DNA of 64,000 nucleotides, from the NCBI RefSeq assembly GCF_024054175.1, contig NZ_JAMXLA010000001.1:3380140-3444139 (forward strand), given 5' to 3'. This stretch comes from Flavobacterium sp. NRK1. Its GTDB lineage: Bacteria > Bacteroidota > Bacteroidia > Flavobacteriales > Flavobacteriaceae. Below the pieces are notes generated by a model that worked only from the letters and a program-made list of their open reading frames with translations, did not search any database and was not told where the DNA came from. Positions 44,033-54,146 of this stretch are shown here, piece after piece (the stretch's first letter is position 1; each line of letters starts with the position of its first letter). The translations under genes were made by a program, and so were the position numbers.

Positions 44033-45877
44033 TTATTTCTTTTTATGAGGAACATCATTCAATGAGTTTATAAATGCAATCAACTCATTTTTTTCTTTTT
44101 CCGTTAGATTTAATGGATCGAGAGATAATGTCTGATTAATAACATTAAGCCCTAAACCGCCCCCTCCGCCATTATTATAAAAATCTATAACCTGATCAAG
44201 AGTTTTATAAGCACCATTATGAAAATAAGGTGCTGTAAGGCCTGCGTTTCTTACAGTACTCGTTTTAAACGATTTTTCATAAATCCAGGCATATTCATTT
44301 AAAATAGAATTTGCCCAGCGTCCTTCATCTGAATCAAGTTTTGGCGATTTTGTATCAGGATCGGCTAATACACCTAATATTTCACTTTCATTTTCACTAT
44401 ATAATGGCGGTACCAGTCCTGTAAATGTCGGAGCAAAATGACAGGTAGCACAATTGGCTTTACCCATAAAAAGATTAAATCCGTTTTTCACATCCTCACT
44501 CAACTGATCTGACTCACCTCTTACATATTTATCGAAAGGGCTATTGAAAGATCGTAATGATAGTACATAGGATGCCAATGCTTTAGAAAATTTTTCACGT
44601 GTAACTTCACCCTTGCCATATACTTCTTTAAACTGTTTGATGTATTTCTTACTTTGAGCCAGTTTCTTTAATATAGAACTATATGCCGTATTAAATTCAT
44701 CAGGATTAAAAATTACATGTTCAGCCTGTTGTTCAAGCGTGAATGCACGAAGATCATAAAAAAAGCGATCTGCATATACAGCATTTACAAGTGTAGGCGC
44801 ATTGCGCAATACTGTTTTCCCCTGAACATTACTTAATGATTTTGTAATACCGTCGGCAAATCCTTTCTCGGGCTGATGACATGAAGCGCAACTCATATTG
44901 CCGTTCCCACTTATTATAGGATCATAAAATAAAGCTTCTCCTAAAGCCCGAAGTTCTTCACTATCGTCCTCTTCTTTTAAATCAGTAAAAAAGTATGGAT
45001 TAAGAAAGTTATTACCAAATATTGAGGTGCTTGAAGGATTCCAGGCACTGGTCTCCATAAGAAATTCCGGCTCTGCCCCTATTTCAATATTACCCAGTTT
45101 ATTATATATAGGATCAATGTATTTCTTTAATATTTCAAGCCTGTCGAGTGTATCAAACGTATTATTTACCTTAAGATAGTTTAGAGTCTCATCAAATAAC
45201 TGCAAAATATCATTAGGCTTTTCATTAGAATAGTTTTCTGCCAAATAGCTTTTCATACCTTCAAGAGAAGCAATAGCTTCGGGTATAGCATTAAGTGATC
45301 CCGGAGTATCAAATCCTGTAAGCCCTAATGAGTAAATCCTAACCAACTGTATTCTCATAGCAGCAATATTACCTTTACCTGTATTTTTTGAATTAAGGCT
45401 GGCAAAGAGTAATTTATAATTAGAACTAAGCTGTTTTGCCAATGCAGATATCTGTACTTTTTCTTCAGAAGCCTCTTCAGAAAAAACAAGTTCATCTAAT
45501 ACCTGAAGCCCCTCAGGAGTTAATACAACAGGACTTGTGCCTGCTTTTTCAATATGCAGCAATGGTGCTCCGTTTATATGTTCTTTTACATAATCTGCAT
45601 AATGAAATGCAAGGTAAAATTCTATCTTTTTATAACTTATCCTCGTATCAGTTAAAACTTTTTGCAATGAATCCAGACTTATCTTTTCCTGTCTAAAATC
45701 TTCAGCAGCTTTATCAAGGTTAGCTGCCGCTTCTTTAAAATTAAAAGTATACTTATTTATTACTGCTGGTAAAACTTCGTAATTAGCTGTTGAAGAAAAT
45801 GAAAAAGACATAGCTGCTGCTATCATAACAATAGCAGTAATAATAAAGAACTTTATTTTATTGTAATTTACAAACAT
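44033..45877 (-). CDS. diheme cytochrome c peroxidase with extra N-terminal helical domain
   Basis: 614 residues. An N-terminal membrane/signal segment (~10-30) precedes a helical region (~35-270) with an imelysin-like look (AAANLDKAAEDFRQEKISLDSLQKVL). The MauG/CcpA-type peroxidase domain follows, with two heme-c sites CASCH (330-334) and CATCH (476-480), plus FADGITKS, LRNAPTLVNAVY and RNAGLTAPYFHNGAYKTLDQV. It reduces H2O2, or performs MauG-like oxidation, in the periplasm. It is upstream of the PhoX-like gene on the same strand but has its own terminator. Confidence 0.9.
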   Translation of the reverse strand: MFVNYNKIKFFIITAIVMIAAAMSFSFSSTANYEVLPAVINKYTFNFKEAAANLDKAAEDFRQEKISLDSLQKVLTDTRISYKKIEFYLAFHYADYVKEHINGAPLLHIEKAGTSPVVLTPEGLQVLDELVFSEEASEEKVQISALAKQLSSNYKLLFASLNSKNTGKGNIAAMRIQLVRIYSLGLTGFDTPGSLNAIPEAIASLEGMKSYLAENYSNEKPNDILQLFDETLNYLKVNNTFDTLDRLEILKKYIDPIYNKLGNIEIGAEPEFLMETSAWNPSSTSIFGNNFLNPYFFTDLKEEDDSEELRALGEALFYDPIISGNGNMSCASCHQPEKGFADGITKSLSNVQGKTVLRNAPTLVNAVYADRFFYDLRAFTLEQQAEHVIFNPDEFNTAYSSILKKLAQSKKYIKQFKEVYGKGEVTREKFSKALASYVLSLRSFNSPFDKYVRGESDQLSEDVKNGFNLFMGKANCATCHFAPTFTGLVPPLYSENESEILGVLADPDTKSPKLDSDEGRWANSILNEYAWIYEKSFKTSTVRNAGLTAPYFHNGAYKTLDQVIDFYNNGGGGGLGLNVINQTLSLDPLNLTEKEKNELIAFINSLNDVPHKKK

Positions 45878-45908
45878 AGATAGTATTGCTTATTAAGCTT
45901 AAATTCCG

Positions 45909-45934
45909 CAAACTTAACAAAGCATAAAGGGCAA
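45909..45934 (-). promoter_or_regulatory. Bacteroidota-type promoter of the peroxidase gene
   Basis: On the minus strand TTG (45934-45932), 15 bases, then TAAGTTTG (45916-45909), 31 bases upstream of the ATG. Confidence 0.45.
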
Positions 45935-46042
45935 CAGGTTAAGTGCACATTAAGTAATGATTAAAATAAATTGATGGAAACCGCCTCAAATAAAACTTCC
46001 GGGTAACTTTTTTAAAATTTTTAAAGCACCATACTTATTAAG

Positions 46043-46050
46043 TATATTTG
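46043..46050 (+). promoter_or_regulatory. -7 element of the TPR-HTH regulator gene
   Basis: TATATTTG, TAnnTTTG match, 36 bases before the ATG at 46087. Confidence 0.45.
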
Positions 46051-46086
46051 AATGAAATTTAGTTCCAAAAATGTCTCTTACCATAC

Positions 46087-47730
46087 ATGCATCATAACAA
46101 AAAACATATAACTAAATTAGTATTTATACTATTATTGGCTTTAATGCCACTATATATAAATGCCCAAACTAAAACCTACTGCGACTCACTTATAAAAAAA
46201 GGCCAGGAAGCCAGGCACAATAAAAATCACGTTAAGTCGCTGGAGTTATTATCAACCGCAAGATCTATTGCAGAAAAAAACCGATGGAATAAGCAGTTAT
46301 TTTATGCAACGCTCTATACAGGCTCTAATTACCTTGCAATGATGGATTATGGCGAAGCCCTGAACTATTATCTTGAGGCTTATAATCTTTCTATAAAAGA
46401 TCTGGGGCCTGAATATGAAATGATTGCCTTAAATAATATTGCTACTCTTTATACCGGAGATAAAAATTATAAAAAAGCACAGGAATATTATTTTAAAGCT
46501 TATAAAACAGCTAAAGATGAGAATTACAAGAGCCTTGGTATTTATCTTGTCAACCTTGCCAATATTGAGAATATTTTAAATAATCCTTTAAAAGCAAAAG
46601 CATATATAGCAGAAGCAATGCCAAATCTTAAAAAGCACTGGCCCAGATCTGTAGTAGCCGCTGATATGATTATTGCAGAAAGCGATCTTTTAGAAGGCAA
46701 AAATAAACTTGCCCGTGAAGAAGTACAAAAATTAATGCTCAATAAAGAAGATGTTAGTTATAATGATATAGGTATTCCGCTTCAGGAATTGGTAGTACGA
46801 AGCTACATACAGGAAAAAGATTATACGAATGCCGCTTTAACAGCCGAAAAAATATTAAAAGAAAAAAAACCAGACTTTGAAACAAAAAAAAGATTATTTG
46901 AGCATCTTATAGAAATTTATATTAAAACCAAATCATTAGAAAAAGCACTTCGCTACAAAGACTCAATTATTGAAACTGATAAAAAGCTTAACGAAATAAG
47001 AAGCGGCAGACTATTTGAAAACAGCCGTGTTAAGTTTGAAATGCAGGATTATAAAAATCAACTGGCAATTAAAGAAGAAAAAGTTGCTGCAGAACGTAAA
47101 ATAATATACTCGTTACTGGCGATATTTATAGCTGTATTAACAGGAACAGTTTTTATTTTAAGACAAAAGAAATTGATTGCAGAGCGCAATCAAAGAATTA
47201 TAGCACTTGAACTTGAAAAAGAAAAAAACGATAATTTACTTTTAGAAAAACAATTCAGGGAAAATGAAACTAATGCGCTTTTAGAACAGGAGCGACTTAA
47301 AAATGAAATTGAAGCCCGCAACAGAAAATTATCGGCCAAAGCGCTTTATCTGTCTGACAGGAATCAGTTGATAGAAGAAATACTTACATCTTTATCCAAG
47401 AAACCTAAATTATCTAAAGATCTGTCGCTAGCCAATCAGATAAGATCCCTTAAAAATCATCTTAAAACAGATGAAGAATGGGATAGTTTCATAACTCATT
47501 TTGAAGAGGTAAATCATGGCTTTCTTACCCGCTTAAAAACACTCCACCCCACCCTTACAGCTAATGATGTAAGATTTATAGCTTATATTTATATGAACCT
47601 GAGTATTAAGGAGATTGCCTCTATCCTTAATATTACAGTAGAGGCCTGCAGAAAGAGAAAAGACCGTTTGGCAATTAAAATGGAACTTCCTGAAAATTTA
47701 AGCCTATATGATTATATATCAACACTATAA
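46087..47730 (+). CDS. TPR - membrane - HTH transcriptional regulator
   Basis: 547 residues. Signal-like N-terminus (ending NAQT, ~30), periplasmic TPR array (~35-300; LNNIATLYTGDKNYKKAQEYYFKAY and similar), one membrane helix (~340-358, IIYSLLAIFIAVLTGTVFIL). Then a long cytoplasmic coiled coil (~365-430; EKEKNDNLLLEKQFRENE) and a C-terminal LuxR-like HTH (~485-535; LTANDVRFIAYIYMNLSIKEIASILNITVEACRKR). This layout is common in Bacteroidota regulators that sense envelope signals. Location directly before the adhesin cluster on the same strand makes it a candidate controller of those genes. Confidence 0.85.
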   Translation: MHHNKKHITKLVFILLLALMPLYINAQTKTYCDSLIKKGQEARHNKNHVKSLELLSTARSIAEKNRWNKQLFYATLYTGSNYLAMMDYGEALNYYLEAYNLSIKDLGPEYEMIALNNIATLYTGDKNYKKAQEYYFKAYKTAKDENYKSLGIYLVNLANIENILNNPLKAKAYIAEAMPNLKKHWPRSVVAADMIIAESDLLEGKNKLAREEVQKLMLNKEDVSYNDIGIPLQELVVRSYIQEKDYTNAALTAEKILKEKKPDFETKKRLFEHLIEIYIKTKSLEKALRYKDSIIETDKKLNEIRSGRLFENSRVKFEMQDYKNQLAIKEEKVAAERKIIYSLLAIFIAVLTGTVFILRQKKLIAERNQRIIALELEKEKNDNLLLEKQFRENETNALLEQERLKNEIEARNRKLSAKALYLSDRNQLIEEILTSLSKKPKLSKDLSLANQIRSLKNHLKTDEEWDSFITHFEEVNHGFLTRLKTLHPTLTANDVRFIAYIYMNLSIKEIASILNITVEACRKRKDRLAIKMELPENLSLYDYISTL

Positions 47731-47954
47731 TATATACATGTCTTACTTTTTCGACTAATTGTCGTACTGTTTCCTATTCGATTGTTATGCGCATTTTAAA
47801 TATTGCGTGAAATTTTTGTTAATGTTGTGCTCAGTAACATAAGCGATAAAATTTATGAAGATGAAATTCAGCTTAAATTTTCGCCTCGGCCAAACTCAAA
47901 ATTTACTACACACATAAACTACTAATTATTAATCATCAAAAAAAGGGAAACGGT

Positions 47955-50900
47955 ATGAAAAAAATCTCACTCTTTTTAATTGCATTGCTTTTTTCATTAA
48001 GCAGCTATGCACAGCTGCCTCTCGAGAGTTTTGAGAGCTGGACTCCGGGACAGGGACCTGCCAACTGGAAAATTCTCCAGAATGATATTGGCACAAATAC
48101 ACAATGGGTACAAACAACATTAAATTTTGATCCTACACCTCCGCATACAGGCCAATATGCTGCTTATATGCAGCCTCAAAATGTAAGTACAGGAATTCCT
48201 GAAGATTACTTAGTAACGCCTTTATTTAATGCTCCTGTAAATGGGCGGGTTGAGTTTTATTCACGACTCATACAGGTTGGCGATCAGGGAAGCATTTATA
48301 AGGTTAAACTATTACCGGCAGGTGCAGATGCAGATGATATAACCAATTATATTGAACTCCAGTCCTGGACAGAGCTTGAAATTAATCCTGTACAAACAGA
48401 TTATACAAAAGTTACTGTAGAAATTCCTGCAGAATACGAAGGAACAAATGTGCGCATTGCTTTTGTTATACTAAGTGATAATGGAGACAGATGGCTTATT
48501 GATGACGTGAGAGTGATATCGCTATGTGTTGCACCAGAAAACCTTTCTGCCGCAAATATTACAACTACTACTGCAGATTTAAGCTGGGATAATCCTTCAG
48601 GGGCTACAGAATGGGAAATAGAAATTAAAGAAGAAGGAACTCCTGCTACAGGAACAGGGATCACTTATAATGGAGCTCTGCCTTATACGGCAACAAACCT
48701 TAATCCGGGAACGCAATATAACTTTCTTGTAAGGGCGCTTTGTGATGATGGTGGAGAAAGCGAATGGGTAGGTGCTTATAACTTTACTACTTTTAAACCC
48801 GGAGACAATTGTCAGACTCCTAAAATAATCACATCGCTACCCTATAGTTCTACAGATAATACTGCCAATTATTTTGACGTTTATCAAGGAAATAACGGAG
48901 GATGCGGTACACCTTCATTTTCAAGTTATTTGGATGGAAATGATATTACATATGCATTTACACCTACACAAGATGGTATAATAAGCATTAATGTAACAGG
49001 TATTACAGAAGCTTATGCAGGTATATTTATATATACTTCTTGTAATGATATTGGTACAAATTGCTTTGCAGGTACTGTTAATGAGTATGAGACTCCGGCA
49101 CCCGACCTTAATATACCAAATATGAATGTTACAGCGGGTACTACTTATTATATTGTAATATCTACCTGGTTTGCACAAACAACCGGATTTACACTTAATA
49201 TTCAACAGGAATTTTGTGATAAGCCTTCTGATTTAACGGCAACAAATCCCACTAATGATGGTATTACTCTGGGGTGGGAGTCTTCATCATCATCATGGCA
49301 ATATATAATACAGCCTGTAGGTTCAGGATTACCGATGGGATCCGGCCTTACTGCTACCACTAATCCTATAACAGTAACATCACTTAACCCAAGTACGCAA
49401 TATGAATTTTATGTACGTGCAAATTGTGGTGATGGAACTTTTAGCAGCTGGGCAGGCCCTTTAGTATTCAATACATTATGCGCATCATTTACTGTTCCAT
49501 ATACCGAAGGTTTTAATTCAAATTCAACCTCACAGTTCTGCTGGAATATAGCAGATAACAATAATGACGAGGTAGTATGGGATATGGACTTTACGTATGA
49601 TTCCTATGAAGGGGATCAGTCTGCTAAATTTGATGTAGGGTCAACATCCGAAAATGATGATATGCTAATATCTCCTGCAATATTACTTACAGGTAATGAG
49701 CGTCTTAGATTTTTCTATAAAACGCAGCAATATGGTGCAATAGCGTTTAAGGTAATGGCTTCAACTACAGGAAATGCTCCTGAAGATTTTACTATAGAGC
49801 TATCGCCTTTAACCAGCTATGGAGTAGATAATTTTACTGAAAAAATAATTAATTTAACTAATCTACCGGCTGGGCCTGTATATTTTGCATGGTATGTTCC
49901 TGCAGGTTTTAACGGAGGCTATGAGTTAATGATCGACAACATTATTGTAGAGACTATGCCGGACTGTGCAGAGCCTTCGGACATAGTTGTAAACGACATT
50001 TCTAATAACTCAGCGCATATAGAATGGACTGCGGGTAATAATGAATCGCAATGGGAAATCATAGTTGGGCAAGCAGATGTAGTAGGTACTCCGGGAGCAT
50101 CTACAACAGGAACTCCATGGAACAGTACAATGTATAATGCAACTAATCTGAATTCAAATACACTTCAGGCAGTATATGTTCGCTCGGTATGCAGCTCTGC
50201 GAGTAAGAGTATATGGCAGGGACCTTATTATTTCACAACCAAATGTGATGCATTTGACACTCCATTTACAGAAGGATTTAATAGTGACTCAGCTACTGAA
50301 CAGTGCTGGAAAGTTGTAAATAACAACGGAGACTGGGCAGAATGGAATATGTCTGATAATGTTGCATTTGAAGGCGATGAAGCAGCCTCAATTTATGTCG
50401 GCAATCCTGCAAATGATGAATGGCTGATTTCCCCGGCAATAAATCTTACAGGTAATGAAAGACTTAAATTTCATTATAAAATAAGCGATGCCAATAATGG
50501 CCAGACAGGTTTTAGATTATTATTATCTACTACAAATAGTGATCTTAGCAGCTTTACGGAAGTACTATTACCCGAAACAGCTTATACTAACGAAGAGTAC
50601 TTAATAAAAGTAATTTCACTGGAAGCATATACAGGTCCGGTTTATTTAGCATGGCATGTATCCTCAACTTATGAATTCGGATCAGATCTATACATTGATA
50701 ATGTAATTGTAGAACCTATACCTTCATGTCCGGAACCGCTATATGTTGAAGTAAGTAATATTACACAGACATCAGCCGAAGTTACCTGGCAAGCAGGCGG
50801 TACAGAAACAGAATGGGAATTATTAATAAATATTCAGGGAGAAGAGGTGCCTGCTACAGGTATATCAGTTACAAGCCTGCCATTTACAATTACCGAATTG

Positions 50901-53900
50901 CCCGATGGTACACCTATAGATTCAGGTACACCTTATGAAATTACTGTAAAAGCAGTATGTAGTGCTACTGAATCCAGTTTAGCGTCGGATAAGGTTGTTT
51001 TTGCCACGCTTATTTCAAATGATAACTGCGACACAGCTAAAACAATACCGGTAAATGTAGGCCCTGTTTGTGATGTTTATGCAAGCGGAACACTTAATGG
51101 AGCTACAGAATCATCACAGCAAAATCCTTGCGGAGACTGGACAAGTGCAGATGATGATGTTTGGTTTGAATTTACAGCTACCTCTTCACTTCACACACTA
51201 TCTCTTATAGATATCACTCAGGGTGCCCCATACCTTATGTATATTATTTATGAGGGTGATGATTGTGACAACTTAACGCAAATTGGTGACTGTATGACTG
51301 CTTATTCTGAATATGGTATAGAGGCATCTACAACACTTCTTGAAAACTTAACTGTTGGTACAACATATAAAGTGAGAATATTTAGTGCAGAGGCTACTAC
51401 AAACCAAACAACTACGTTTAAAGTTTGTATTAAGGTACCTGTTACACCTATTGCTGTAAACACAGATCAATATACAGTAGAACAATTGGTTACAGATGTT
51501 CTATTTAATGGAGATTGCGCGCAGGTTAGTAATATTACATGGTCTACAGGAACAAATTATCCCGATCCTGATAATATATTTGGAGATAATCCTAATGGTA
51601 TAGGATATTTTAATCAAAATGGCTCTGGTTTTCCATTCGCTGAAGGAATCGTAATGACAACCGGAGATGTATTAAAAGTTCCGGGACCTAACTATAGAGG
51701 TATGGAGCAGGGATCGGCAGTATGGTTAGGTGATACAGATGTATATAATGTTATGGAAGGTATGCTTGGCGCGCCGCCATTCCAGGATAATACAAATGCA
51801 TCGGTTATAGAATTTGATTTTGTACCATCGCAGCCTACATTCAGTTTTGATTTTATTTTTGCATCTGAAGAATATGGTGATCTTATACAGTGCTATAGTT
51901 ATGATACTTTTGCAGTATTACTAACAGATTCAAATGGTAATACACAAAATATAGCGGTAATTCCGGGAACGCAGACTCCTATATCTGTATTTAGTATTAG
52001 TGGTGCGGGCTATCCTAATTTCTGTCCTGGTTATAATCTTGACTATTTTGATAAATACAATGTTTTTGGAAATAATGATTTATCAAGTACTGCTTTTGAC
52101 GGACAAACAGTGGTAATGACAGCTACCGCAGATGTACAGGTAAATCAGCCCTATCACCTGAAAATAGCAATTGCAGAAACTGATAATAACTTAGATTCAG
52201 GAGTATTTATTAAAGCGGGTATAAATGGTAGCGGCGAAGGCAGCGTTGATCTTGGAGAAGATTTACTTGTATCAACTAACAATGCTATCTGTGAAGGTCA
52301 GACTGCTACATTACATACGGATTTAGATCCTTCAGTTTTTGAAATTGAATGGAGTTTAAATGATAATGTTATAGATGGAGAAACTGGTCAGGATTTAGTA
52401 GTTAGCCAACCGGGTAACTATAAAGTTAGTGCAAATATAATAGGCTACAACTGCTTAAGAGAAGACAGTATTGTGGTAGAATTTTATCCATCTGTAGCAG
52501 ATGCTACCGGAAACCCAACAGATCTTACTGTTTGTGATGCAGATGGCTTTGCAGAATTTGACCTTTCTCAAAATACGGTATTAATATTGGAAGGCTTAAA
52601 TCCGGCTGATTATACAATTAGCTATCATTTAACATCTGATGAAGCGGCAAATAATACCAGAGCTATAAATAATCCATATACAAATGTAACTCAGTTTACA
52701 CAAACTTTGTATGTAAGAATACAGGATAACAGTAACCTTTGTTATGCAATAAAATCTTTTACTATAAATGCAGAAGATTTAACTCCGCAGTTTACTATTA
52801 CAGAAGATTTTTCAATTTGTGAAGGAAATAGTGCAGCAATAGTTGTGACCCCTATAAACTTTAATATTGAAGATGTTACTTTTACCTGGACACTGAATGG
52901 AGATGCTTTAGCGGATACTACTCCTGCTATAGAAGCAGATACGGAAGGGGTTTATGAAGTTACGGTAGGCGATACCGGCTGCACAAGTACAGCTGCAGTA
53001 AAAGTTACTGCAATCCCTGCTCCTATTGCCGATGCTCCTGCTGATATTGAAGCTTGTGATAGTTATATGCTGCCGGCACTTAGTCCTGGCAATAATTACT
53101 ATACCCAGACAGGTGGTACAGGAACAATGCTTATAGAAGGAGATGTAATTACTTCCACACAGGAAATATTTGTGTATGCTCAAACAACAACTACACCAGC
53201 CTGTAATGATGAAAATTCATTTATAGTTACTATTACTCCTACACCTGCATTTAGTTTAGGAGGGCCATATGAGGCTTGTTCTGCTGATAATGTTATTATC
53301 GAAATTATTGATGCTAACTTTGATATGAATGATGCAGAGTATGCATGGGCTTTAAATGGTGTTGACATTGAAGGAGGAAAAAGTATTACAGGATCAGAAT
53401 TTGGAATATATACACTTACAGTAACAGTAAATAACTGTACACATACTGAGAATGTTGAAATAATACAGGATCCAAATGCTATTGCTCTTCTGTTTGAGGA
53501 GGGCTGTGATGATAATGTTTACATGTTAAGCGTTATTGATGACAATGGCTCTTTCAATATCGACTCTGCTTCTTATGCCTGGACAGGCCCTAACGGATTT
53601 ACTTCTGACAAACGGGAATTTGCAGTTCCCGCCATAGGAGAATATTTTGTAACTGTATCTACTCCTGAGGGATGTGTAGGTGAAGATTCATTCATTGTAG
53701 CGGATACCAGCTGCGATATTCAAAGAGGTATCTCACCAAATGGTGATGGTAAAAATGATGAATTTGATCTTACAACTCTTAATGTAAAAAAACTGAGTAT
53801 ATTTAACCGTTATGGCCAGGAGGTTTATACGAAAAGCAATTACAAAAAAGAGTGGAATGGACAAACCAACAAGGGCGATGAATTACCTACAGGTACGTAT

Positions 53901-53969
53901 TTTTATATGATAGAACGTATAAGTGGTGAAACTAATACCGGCTGGATCTATATTAACAGACAGGAATAA
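47955..53969 (+). CDS. giant T9SS type B adhesin (choice-of-anchor J/L, fibronectin III domains)
   Basis: 2004 residues. Signal peptide (1-20, MKKISLFLIALLFSLSSYA). Order: cleaved-adhesin/choice-of-anchor J-type domain (~20-190), Fn3 (~191-282), a PPC-like domain (~283-420), Fn3 (~421-510), J-type (~510-675), Fn3, J-type (~766-925), Fn3, PPC-like, a choice-of-anchor L domain (~1175-1430; FEFDFVPSQP-type, ASEEYGD), Ig-like repeats, and a gliding-motility-associated type B C-terminal domain (~1920-2004; GISPNGDGKNDEFDL, FNRYGQEVYTK). Exported and surface attached by T9SS; probable adhesin. The start follows a purine run AAAAAAAGGGAAAC. Confidence 0.9.
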   Translation: MKKISLFLIALLFSLSSYAQLPLESFESWTPGQGPANWKILQNDIGTNTQWVQTTLNFDPTPPHTGQYAAYMQPQNVSTGIPEDYLVTPLFNAPVNGRVEFYSRLIQVGDQGSIYKVKLLPAGADADDITNYIELQSWTELEINPVQTDYTKVTVEIPAEYEGTNVRIAFVILSDNGDRWLIDDVRVISLCVAPENLSAANITTTTADLSWDNPSGATEWEIEIKEEGTPATGTGITYNGALPYTATNLNPGTQYNFLVRALCDDGGESEWVGAYNFTTFKPGDNCQTPKIITSLPYSSTDNTANYFDVYQGNNGGCGTPSFSSYLDGNDITYAFTPTQDGIISINVTGITEAYAGIFIYTSCNDIGTNCFAGTVNEYETPAPDLNIPNMNVTAGTTYYIVISTWFAQTTGFTLNIQQEFCDKPSDLTATNPTNDGITLGWESSSSSWQYIIQPVGSGLPMGSGLTATTNPITVTSLNPSTQYEFYVRANCGDGTFSSWAGPLVFNTLCASFTVPYTEGFNSNSTSQFCWNIADNNNDEVVWDMDFTYDSYEGDQSAKFDVGSTSENDDMLISPAILLTGNERLRFFYKTQQYGAIAFKVMASTTGNAPEDFTIELSPLTSYGVDNFTEKIINLTNLPAGPVYFAWYVPAGFNGGYELMIDNIIVETMPDCAEPSDIVVNDISNNSAHIEWTAGNNESQWEIIVGQADVVGTPGASTTGTPWNSTMYNATNLNSNTLQAVYVRSVCSSASKSIWQGPYYFTTKCDAFDTPFTEGFNSDSATEQCWKVVNNNGDWAEWNMSDNVAFEGDEAASIYVGNPANDEWLISPAINLTGNERLKFHYKISDANNGQTGFRLLLSTTNSDLSSFTEVLLPETAYTNEEYLIKVISLEAYTGPVYLAWHVSSTYEFGSDLYIDNVIVEPIPSCPEPLYVEVSNITQTSAEVTWQAGGTETEWELLINIQGEEVPATGISVTSLPFTITELPDGTPIDSGTPYEITVKAVCSATESSLASDKVVFATLISNDNCDTAKTIPVNVGPVCDVYASGTLNGATESSQQNPCGDWTSADDDVWFEFTATSSLHTLSLIDITQGAPYLMYIIYEGDDCDNLTQIGDCMTAYSEYGIEASTTLLENLTVGTTYKVRIFSAEATTNQTTTFKVCIKVPVTPIAVNTDQYTVEQLVTDVLFNGDCAQVSNITWSTGTNYPDPDNIFGDNPNGIGYFNQNGSGFPFAEGIVMTTGDVLKVPGPNYRGMEQGSAVWLGDTDVYNVMEGMLGAPPFQDNTNASVIEFDFVPSQPTFSFDFIFASEEYGDLIQCYSYDTFAVLLTDSNGNTQNIAVIPGTQTPISVFSISGAGYPNFCPGYNLDYFDKYNVFGNNDLSSTAFDGQTVVMTATADVQVNQPYHLKIAIAETDNNLDSGVFIKAGINGSGEGSVDLGEDLLVSTNNAICEGQTATLHTDLDPSVFEIEWSLNDNVIDGETGQDLVVSQPGNYKVSANIIGYNCLREDSIVVEFYPSVADATGNPTDLTVCDADGFAEFDLSQNTVLILEGLNPADYTISYHLTSDEAANNTRAINNPYTNVTQFTQTLYVRIQDNSNLCYAIKSFTINAEDLTPQFTITEDFSICEGNSAAIVVTPINFNIEDVTFTWTLNGDALADTTPAIEADTEGVYEVTVGDTGCTSTAAVKVTAIPAPIADAPADIEACDSYMLPALSPGNNYYTQTGGTGTMLIEGDVITSTQEIFVYAQTTTTPACNDENSFIVTITPTPAFSLGGPYEACSADNVIIEIIDANFDMNDAEYAWALNGVDIEGGKSITGSEFGIYTLTVTVNNCTHTENVEIIQDPNAIALLFEEGCDDNVYMLSVIDDNGSFNIDSASYAWTGPNGFTSDKREFAVPAIGEYFVTVSTPEGCVGEDSFIVADTSCDIQRGISPNGDGKNDEFDLTTLNVKKLSIFNRYGQEVYTKSNYKKEWNGQTNKGDELPTGTYFYMIERISGETNTGWIYINRQE

Positions 53970-54001
53970 ACCTGATTAAGATTATAAACTTTAATAAACT
54001 T

Positions 54002-54031
54002 AAACCGCCTAAGTAATTTAGGCGGTTTTTT
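54002..54031 (+). terminator. terminator after the 2004-residue adhesin
   Basis: AAACCGCCTAA / TTAGGCGGTTT with loop GTAAT and T-run, 32 bases past the stop. Confidence 0.88.
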
Positions 54032-54100
54032 TGTTCTGCAAATACTCAGTCAAATCAATCAAATTCTAAATAGATACACACAAAAACTTTTTTTATTCTT

Positions 54101-54127
54101 TTGAAAATCAACAGATAAATAACTTTG
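54101..54127 (+). promoter_or_regulatory. Bacteroidota-type promoter (TTG-N16-TAACTTTG)
   Basis: TTG 54101-54103 and TAACTTTG 54120-54127; ATG of the next gene at 54147. The same N16 spacing is seen at 4751-4777. Confidence 0.55.
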
Positions 54128-54146
54128 TTGAAAAATCAATCAAAAA

